Below, one piece after another: positions 21,321 to 24,789 of a stretch of 24,789 nucleotides of DNA. Both the position numbers and the translations under genes were made by a program. The stretch spans positions 1 through 24,789 of the forward strand of contig DASWMP010000354.1 of the NCBI GenBank assembly GCA_036399695.1. Reading direction: 5' to 3'. The notes below the pieces were generated by a model, which was not told the DNA's origin, did no database searches, and was given only the letters and a program-made list of their open reading frames with translations. How positions within the stretch are numbered: position 1 is the stretch's first letter; each line of letters opens with the position of its first letter. Source of the stretch: DASVEE01 sp036399695. Lineage in GTDB: Bacteria; Acidobacteriota; Thermoanaerobaculia; Gp7-AA8.

Positions 21321-22224
21321 GACTGCGGGAGAAGATCTCCAAAAACAACCGCGCCGCCAGCTTGGCGGTGAGCCCACCGACATCCCAAGGCGGTGAGAGC
21401 TCCGACAGATCGCTCCCGAGAAACTTCCCGGACGCCGCAATCTCCCGCACGACCGCAATCATCTCCCGCGAGCTGAGCGTGCCCGGCGCCGCCGCGGAGC
21501 TCCCCGGCAACTCCACCGCATCGATGTCGATCGACAGAAAGACCGCATCACACGTGCGCTCCAAGTCCCCCCGCACCTCCGCCGCGATCTCGCGCGCGCC
21601 GCGCTCATCGAACGCATCCACCGGCACGGTCTTCACCCCCTGCTCGCGCAGGTAGCGATCGTAGTAAGACGAATTCGCAAAGTCGCGCGTCCCCAGAATG
21701 AACGTACGCTCGCCGCTGCAGATGGGCGTCTCGAGCGCCCGCCGGTACGGCGTGCCGCTGGAGAGCGAGTCTTCATCCTCGTACTCGCGCACGTCGTAGT
21801 GCGAATCGATCACCACCAGCCCAAGCTTCAACTCCGGGCGCGCCTCGGCCAGACCGCGGATGATCGCGCCGGTGAGCCCGTTATCCCCGCCGATGAAAAA
21901 CGGCGTCGCGCCGCCGGCGAAGATCTCCCGCGACGCCGCCTGCACCCGCTCGTGCGCCCGTCGCACGGACGTCGGCGGCAGATCGAGATCGCCGAGATCG
22001 CGGCACACCCGCCCCGCCAGCTCCACGCCTCCGCCGAACGTCGTCAGCGACGGCATCGCCTCCCGAAACGCCTTCGGCCCCAGCTTCGCGCCGGGCCGCG
22101 ACGGGATCGAGCTGTCGAATGGCAGCCCAAGCAGCACAAAGTCCCCCCGCTCGAACGACTCGGAAGAAACCAGCAGGGAAGAGGCGCGCGGATCGCGCGG
22201 ATCGGGCGACTTACGATGCATCAT
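21313..22224 (-). CDS. Arginase/agmatinase/formiminoglutamase family hydrolase
   Basis: This 303-aa ureohydrolase-fold protein starts at the ATG at 22224 (an ATG at 22221 is also in frame). Family blocks are GAKLGPKAFREAM (45-57), IGGDNGLTG (111-119), VVIDSHYDVREY (137-148), SSGTPYRR (155-162) and LSIDIDAVELPGSSAAAPG (230-248). Two Mn clusters normally need His in GGDH, Asp/His/Asp in D-x-H-x-D, and two Asp in SxDxD. Here D140, H142, D144, D233 and D235 are present but the first His is Asn115. SSGTPYRR and the overall order resemble formimidoylglutamase (HutG) more than arginase. The stop codon TGA at 21313-21315 is part of the right arm of the GIY-YIG cassette, so the last two or three residues are repeat-derived. 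Confidence 0.82.
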   Translation of the reverse strand: MMHRKSPDPRDPRASSLLVSSESFERGDFVLLGLPFDSSIPSRPGAKLGPKAFREAMPSLTTFGGGVELAGRVCRDLGDLDLPPTSVRRAHERVQAASREIFAGGATPFFIGGDNGLTGAIIRGLAEARPELKLGLVVIDSHYDVREYEDEDSLSSGTPYRRALETPICSGERTFILGTRDFANSSYYDRYLREQGVKTVPVDAFDERGAREIAAEVRGDLERTCDAVFLSIDIDAVELPGSSAAAPGTLSSREMIAVVREIAASGKFLGSDLSELSPPWDVGGLTAKLAARLFLEIFSRSQS

Positions 22225-22240
22225 CGAGAGGAGTTTAAGA

Positions 22241-22323
22241 CGTTGTCCGTTTTCCGTGCTCCGTTTGCGCGGCGCTCGTCGTGAAGCGCAGCGCGGACAA
22301 CGGGGAACCAGCAACGGACAACG
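22241..22323. repeat. ACGGACA heptamer hairpin
   Basis: 22241-22251 (cgttgtccgtt) pairs with 22313-22323. A further aacgg/ccgtt repeat lies inside. The words match the ACGAGCA/ACGGACA run at 1249-1280. It fills the gap between the SDR stop and the start of the arginase-family gene. Confidence 0.75.
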
Positions 22324-22329
22324 CCCCAG

Positions 22330-23007
22330 TCACCGCAATAACCGCCCGCCGTCCACCGGCACCGTTACGCCTGTCACGTAATCGCTGCCGGCGAGGAACA
22401 CCACAGTCCTGGCCACTTCCTCGGCCGATCCGGGGCGTTTCAGGAGCGTGGGGGTGACGGCCTGGGCGGCGTCGGCGGGGTCGAATTCGTCCGGGAGGAG
22501 GACCGGGCCGGGGGCTACGGCATTGACGAGGACTTGCGGGGCCAGGGCTTTGGCCAGGCCGCGGGTCAGGGCGACGATGCCGGCTTTGCTGATGCTGTAG
22601 GGGAGCCAGGCGGGGAAGGGGATGGTCGCGGCGACGTCGGCGATGCTGACGATGCGGCCCCAGCCTCGCTCCTGCATGCGCAGGCCGAGGGTCTGGGAGA
22701 GGAAGAACGGCGCGCGGAGGTTCAGGGCGAAGGTGTCGTCGAAGTTCTCCCACGTCACTTCGCCAAGCCGCGCGCGGATGAAGTTCGCGGCGGAGTTGAC
22801 GAGGATGTCGATCGGCGGCAGCCCGGCCAGCAGCGCCTCGACGCCTTCCCGCGTCGACAGATCGGCGGCGATGGCGTTCTCGCCCGACGCGGTCCGCGAG
22901 GTCACGAGCACGCGCGCCCCTTCCGCTTCCAGCGCCTGAGCGATGGCCAGGCCGACCCGTTTCGCGCCGCCGGTGACGAGGGCGGTCCGTCCGTCGAAGA
23001 GCGTCAT
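22330..23007 (-). CDS. Short-chain dehydrogenase/reductase, pteridine-reductase-like
   Basis: This 225-aa Rossmann-fold SDR has TGGAKRVG at 12-19 as the cofactor loop (the Arg favours NADPH), NSAANF near 71-76, and YSISKAG with Tyr 137 and Lys 141. The usual catalytic Ser is replaced by Asp 124 (SIADVAA), 13 residues before the Tyr, the same arrangement as the Asp-Tyr-Lys triad of pteridine reductase PTR1. Reduction of a pterin or folate is therefore the best guess. The C-terminus VTGVTVPVDGGRLLR is complete. The ATG overlaps the ftsX stop by 4 nt (ATGA, 23004-23007), so it is the third gene of an ftsE-ftsX-SDR operon. Confidence 0.9.
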   Translation of the reverse strand: MTLFDGRTALVTGGAKRVGLAIAQALEAEGARVLVTSRTASGENAIAADLSTREGVEALLAGLPPIDILVNSAANFIRARLGEVTWENFDDTFALNLRAPFFLSQTLGLRMQERGWGRIVSIADVAATIPFPAWLPYSISKAGIVALTRGLAKALAPQVLVNAVAPGPVLLPDEFDPADAAQAVTPTLLKRPGSAEEVARTVVFLAGSDYVTGVTVPVDGGRLLR

Positions 23008-23951
23008 GCTTCGTCCGGCCGCTCTCGAACCGAGAGCCAGCTTCCGAACCAGCCGGCGACCGTGCCGCCGCACACCAGCGCCGCGACCTTCTGCCACGGC
23101 AGGAAGCCGCCGAAGAGGAAGCCCCAGAGCAGCGAGCTCGAAGGATCGAGCGTGCGGCGGGCAACCTCGTAGACGCCGTAGAGCAGCAGCACCGAGGCGA
23201 TGCCGCCGAGCGTTCCCTGGAGGAAGCCTTCGATGAGGAACGGGCCGCGGATGATCCGCTCCGTCGCGCCGACGAGGCGCATGATCTCGATCTCTTCGCG
23301 GTAGAGCATCATCGTCAGGCGGATGACGTTGGCGATCGTGAACGCCGCCGCCACCGCCAGGATCCCGCCGGCCACGAGGCCGACCAGATTGATCAGGTTG
23401 ATGAGACGCTTGAGGCGCTCCAGCCACTCCCAGTCGAACTGCACCTGCTCGATGCCCGGCATGGCGCGGAGCTGCGTCATCTGCTGCTGGAATTGCGGCG
23501 TCTGCGCGAACGCGGGCGCGACCTCGATCTCGTACGACGGCGGGAACGGGTTCTCGTCGAGCTGGCCGACGACCTCCGTCAGGTTCGCAAAGTACGAACG
23601 GAAGCGGATGAGCGCCTGCTCGCGCGTGACGAACGTGCGGCGCGCGATCTGCGGATGCGAGGCGAGGTACAGTTCGACACCGCGGATCTGCTCCGGCGTG
23701 GCTTCCGGCTCGAAGTAGACGTTGACGCGCGAGCGTCCCTGCCAGCGCTCGACGGCGCGTTCCAGGTTCTCGGCGATGAGCATGAACGAGCCGAGGATCA
23801 GCAGGGAGATGGCGATCATGGCGATGGCCACGAAGCTCGTGCGCTTCGACACCCAGAGGCGGCGGAACGCCTCCCGCACGAAGTAGGAGAAAGTGTTCGA
23901 GGGGGTGTCGGGCTCGCGCCGGCCGGGGATGAAGTCGGTCTTGCGCGCCAT
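23004..23951 (-). CDS. ftsX: Cell division protein FtsX
   Basis: This 315-aa membrane subunit of the FtsEX complex has an N-terminal cytoplasmic stretch, TM1 at about 39-61, a periplasmic domain to about 182 (VNVYFEPEATPEQIRGVELYL, then WEWLERLKRL), and three more helices near 187-212, 236-262 and 287-308. The block YREEIEIMRLVGATERIIRGPFLIEG (217-242) is the family signature. FtsEX relays cytoplasmic ATP hydrolysis to peptidoglycan hydrolases at the septum. The ATG at 23951 overlaps the last base of ftsE. The four-helix topology and length match FtsX. Confidence 0.97.
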   Translation of the reverse strand: MARKTDFIPGRREPDTPSNTFSYFVREAFRRLWVSKRTSFVAIAMIAISLLILGSFMLIAENLERAVERWQGRSRVNVYFEPEATPEQIRGVELYLASHPQIARRTFVTREQALIRFRSYFANLTEVVGQLDENPFPPSYEIEVAPAFAQTPQFQQQMTQLRAMPGIEQVQFDWEWLERLKRLINLINLVGLVAGGILAVAAAFTIANVIRLTMMLYREEIEIMRLVGATERIIRGPFLIEGFLQGTLGGIASVLLLYGVYEVARRTLDPSSSLLWGFLFGGFLPWQKVAALVCGGTVAGWFGSWLSVRERPDEA

Positions 23952-24667
23952 CAGGAAGACCCGATACCGAACAGCCCGTCGCGGCGCACGAGGCGCTCGG
24001 GCGGCGTCACCTTCTCGTCGGCGAGCCGGCCGTGGTCGAGCACGATGACGCGCCGTCCGCTGCTGCGGATCAGTTCACGGTCGTGCGTCGCCAGCAGGAT
24101 CGTCGAGCCGCGCAGGTTGGCTTCGGTGAAGATCTGCAGGATGTCGTGCGAGAGGTCGGGATCGAGGTTGCCGGTCGGTTCGTCGGCGATGAGCACGAGC
24201 GGATCGTTGATGAGCGCGCGGGCGATGGCCACGCGCTGCTGCTCGCCACCGGAAAGCTGCGGCGGATAGGCGTTGAGCTTGTGGTGCAGGTTGACCGTGC
24301 GCAGCGCCGCGTACGCCTTCTTCTTGTGCTCCTTCGGCGGGACGTTCAGCACCGTGAGGATGAACGAGAGGTTCTCGAAAACTGTCATCCGCTCGATGAG
24401 CTTGAAGTCCTGGAAGACCATGCCGATCTCGCGGCGGAAGTAGGGGAGCTGCGACTTCTTCATCGCATTGAGGTTCCGCCCGTTGACGACGATCTGCCCC
24501 TCGGTCGGCAGCATCTGCCGGAGGATCATCTTCAGCAGCGTCGATTTGCCCGCACCGCTGGCCCCGGTCAGGAAGACGTACTCTCCCTTGTCGATGTGGA
24601 ACGTCAGATCGTGGAGGGCGGTCGAGTAGCGGTCGAACCGTTTCGTGACGTGATAGAAGTGGATCAT
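23951..24667 (-). CDS. ftsE: Cell division ATP-binding protein FtsE
   Basis: This 238-aa ABC ATPase has Walker A GASGAGKST (35-43), QDFKLIERMTVFENL after the Q-loop, signature LSGGEQQR (138-145), Walker B VLIADEPTGNLD and switch His ATHDREL. MVFQDFKLIERMTVFEN and the short length with a Thr/Pro-rich tail are typical of FtsE. It sits immediately before ftsX. The start ATG at 24667 has no Shine-Dalgarno, and a TATCAT hexamer lies 14 nt upstream, so translation may start on a very short leader. Confidence 0.97.
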   Translation of the reverse strand: MIHFYHVTKRFDRYSTALHDLTFHIDKGEYVFLTGASGAGKSTLLKMILRQMLPTEGQIVVNGRNLNAMKKSQLPYFRREIGMVFQDFKLIERMTVFENLSFILTVLNVPPKEHKKKAYAALRTVNLHHKLNAYPPQLSGGEQQRVAIARALINDPLVLIADEPTGNLDPDLSHDILQIFTEANLRGSTILLATHDRELIRSSGRRVIVLDHGRLADEKVTPPERLVRRDGLFGIGSS

Positions 24668-24681
24668 CGGGGCGCCGTGTC

Positions 24682-24687
24682 ATGATA
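24682..24687 (-). promoter_or_regulatory. Putative -10 hexamer TATCAT of ftsE
   Basis: TATCAT on the minus strand ends 14 nt before the ftsE ATG. The -35 region is not recognisable. The predicted leader would be only a few bases. Confidence 0.35.
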
Positions 24688-24694
24688 ACGCCGC

Positions 24695-24736
24695 GTGACG
24701 CGATTTCTCCTCGTCTGTCTCGGGCTGCGGGTTTGA
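24695..24736 (+). other. Possible 13-codon stub of a divergent gene start
   Basis: A GTG at 24695 opens VTRFLLVCLGLRV, which resembles the beginning of a signal peptide, then stops at TGA (24734-24736) just before the hairpin repeats. It may be a gene beginning broken by repeat insertion, or chance. Too short to decide. Confidence 0.25.
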
Positions 24737-24745
24737 TCTTGGAGT

Positions 24746-24789
24746 GCGGTGGCGAACGCCACCGCTCTGGTACACGTGTAAAAGAGCGG
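24746..24789. repeat. REP-like hairpin cluster at the window end
   Basis: 24746-24765 is a perfect 9-bp stem (GCGGTGGCG, loop AA, CGCCACCGC). An overlapping inverted repeat pairs CCGCTCT (24762-24768) with AGAGCGG (24783-24789) around the palindrome TACACGTGTA. Such hairpins are plausible REP-type sequences and might be served by the RAYT of this genome. That link is inference. Confidence 0.7.

Noticed and set aside
1..24789. tRNA, rRNA or riboswitch
   Set aside because: No cloverleaf, conserved rRNA segment or known riboswitch core was recognised by eye. A covariance-model search was not possible.

Overview
This is a gene-dense, GC-rich bacterial chromosome segment with housekeeping genes (hemL, ftsE-ftsX, nth, a cold-shock gene), many 1-4 nt gene overlaps and intergenic spaces crowded with repeats. 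The gene set (S9 peptidase, PL8 lyase, secreted thioredoxin-like protein, RAYT, pirin, WcaJ-type exopolysaccharide initiation) fits a soil or sediment heterotroph. Acidobacteriota or a neighbouring phylum is my best guess. No rRNA, tRNA, CRISPR array or prophage was seen, and the taxonomic guess is inference only.

Layout. 1-2.7 kb (+): the C-terminal part of a DPP-IV-like S9 peptidase, a 58-aa small protein, and a class I/II aminotransferase. 2.77-3.26 kb: a degenerate array of about 23 units with a strict 21-bp period. 3.26-5.29 kb (-): a translationally coupled zinc-metallopeptidase-like protein and D-Ala-D-Ala-ligase-like ATP-grasp enzyme. 5.4-7.1 kb (+): a coupled EVE-domain/macro-domain pair, a degenerate receiver-domain protein and a small lipoprotein. 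7.1-10.1 kb (-): a RAYT (HUH) transposase and a secreted PL8 polysaccharide lyase. 10.1-12.5 kb (-): a two-gene ABC exporter preceded by a strong G-quadruplex motif. 12.75-14.45 kb: a cold-shock protein (-) divergent from a secreted thioredoxin-like protein (+). 14.45-14.64 kb: a long palindrome. 14.6-16.6 kb (-): endonuclease III, a 4HBT thioesterase and pirin. 16.8-19.5 kb (+): a zinc-ribbon microprotein, a GT4 glycosyltransferase and a polyprenyl-phosphate sugar-1-phosphate transferase, looking like an exopolysaccharide initiation unit. 19.6-20.9 kb: hemL. 20.93-21.32 kb: an inverted-repeat-bounded cassette holding only a GIY-YIG nuclease. 21.3-24.7 kb (-): an arginase-family hydrolase, a pteridine-reductase-like SDR, ftsX and ftsE. 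The end of the window holds hairpin repeats and perhaps the stub of a divergent gene.

The most unusual content lies between the genes. Several intergenic regions hold hairpins whose arms are built from tandem 7-bp words, in three sequence families: AACYGCC, ACCAAMA and ACGRRCA. A different 37-48 bp inverted repeat occurs once as an empty hairpin (19508-19602) and once flanking the GIY-YIG gene (20928-21320), which suggests a minimal nuclease-bearing repeat element and its non-autonomous relative. Repeat arms repeatedly touch or supply the stop codons of neighbouring genes. Several genes have a TANNNT-like hexamer only 6-14 nt before the start codon and no Shine-Dalgarno, suggesting leaderless transcripts.
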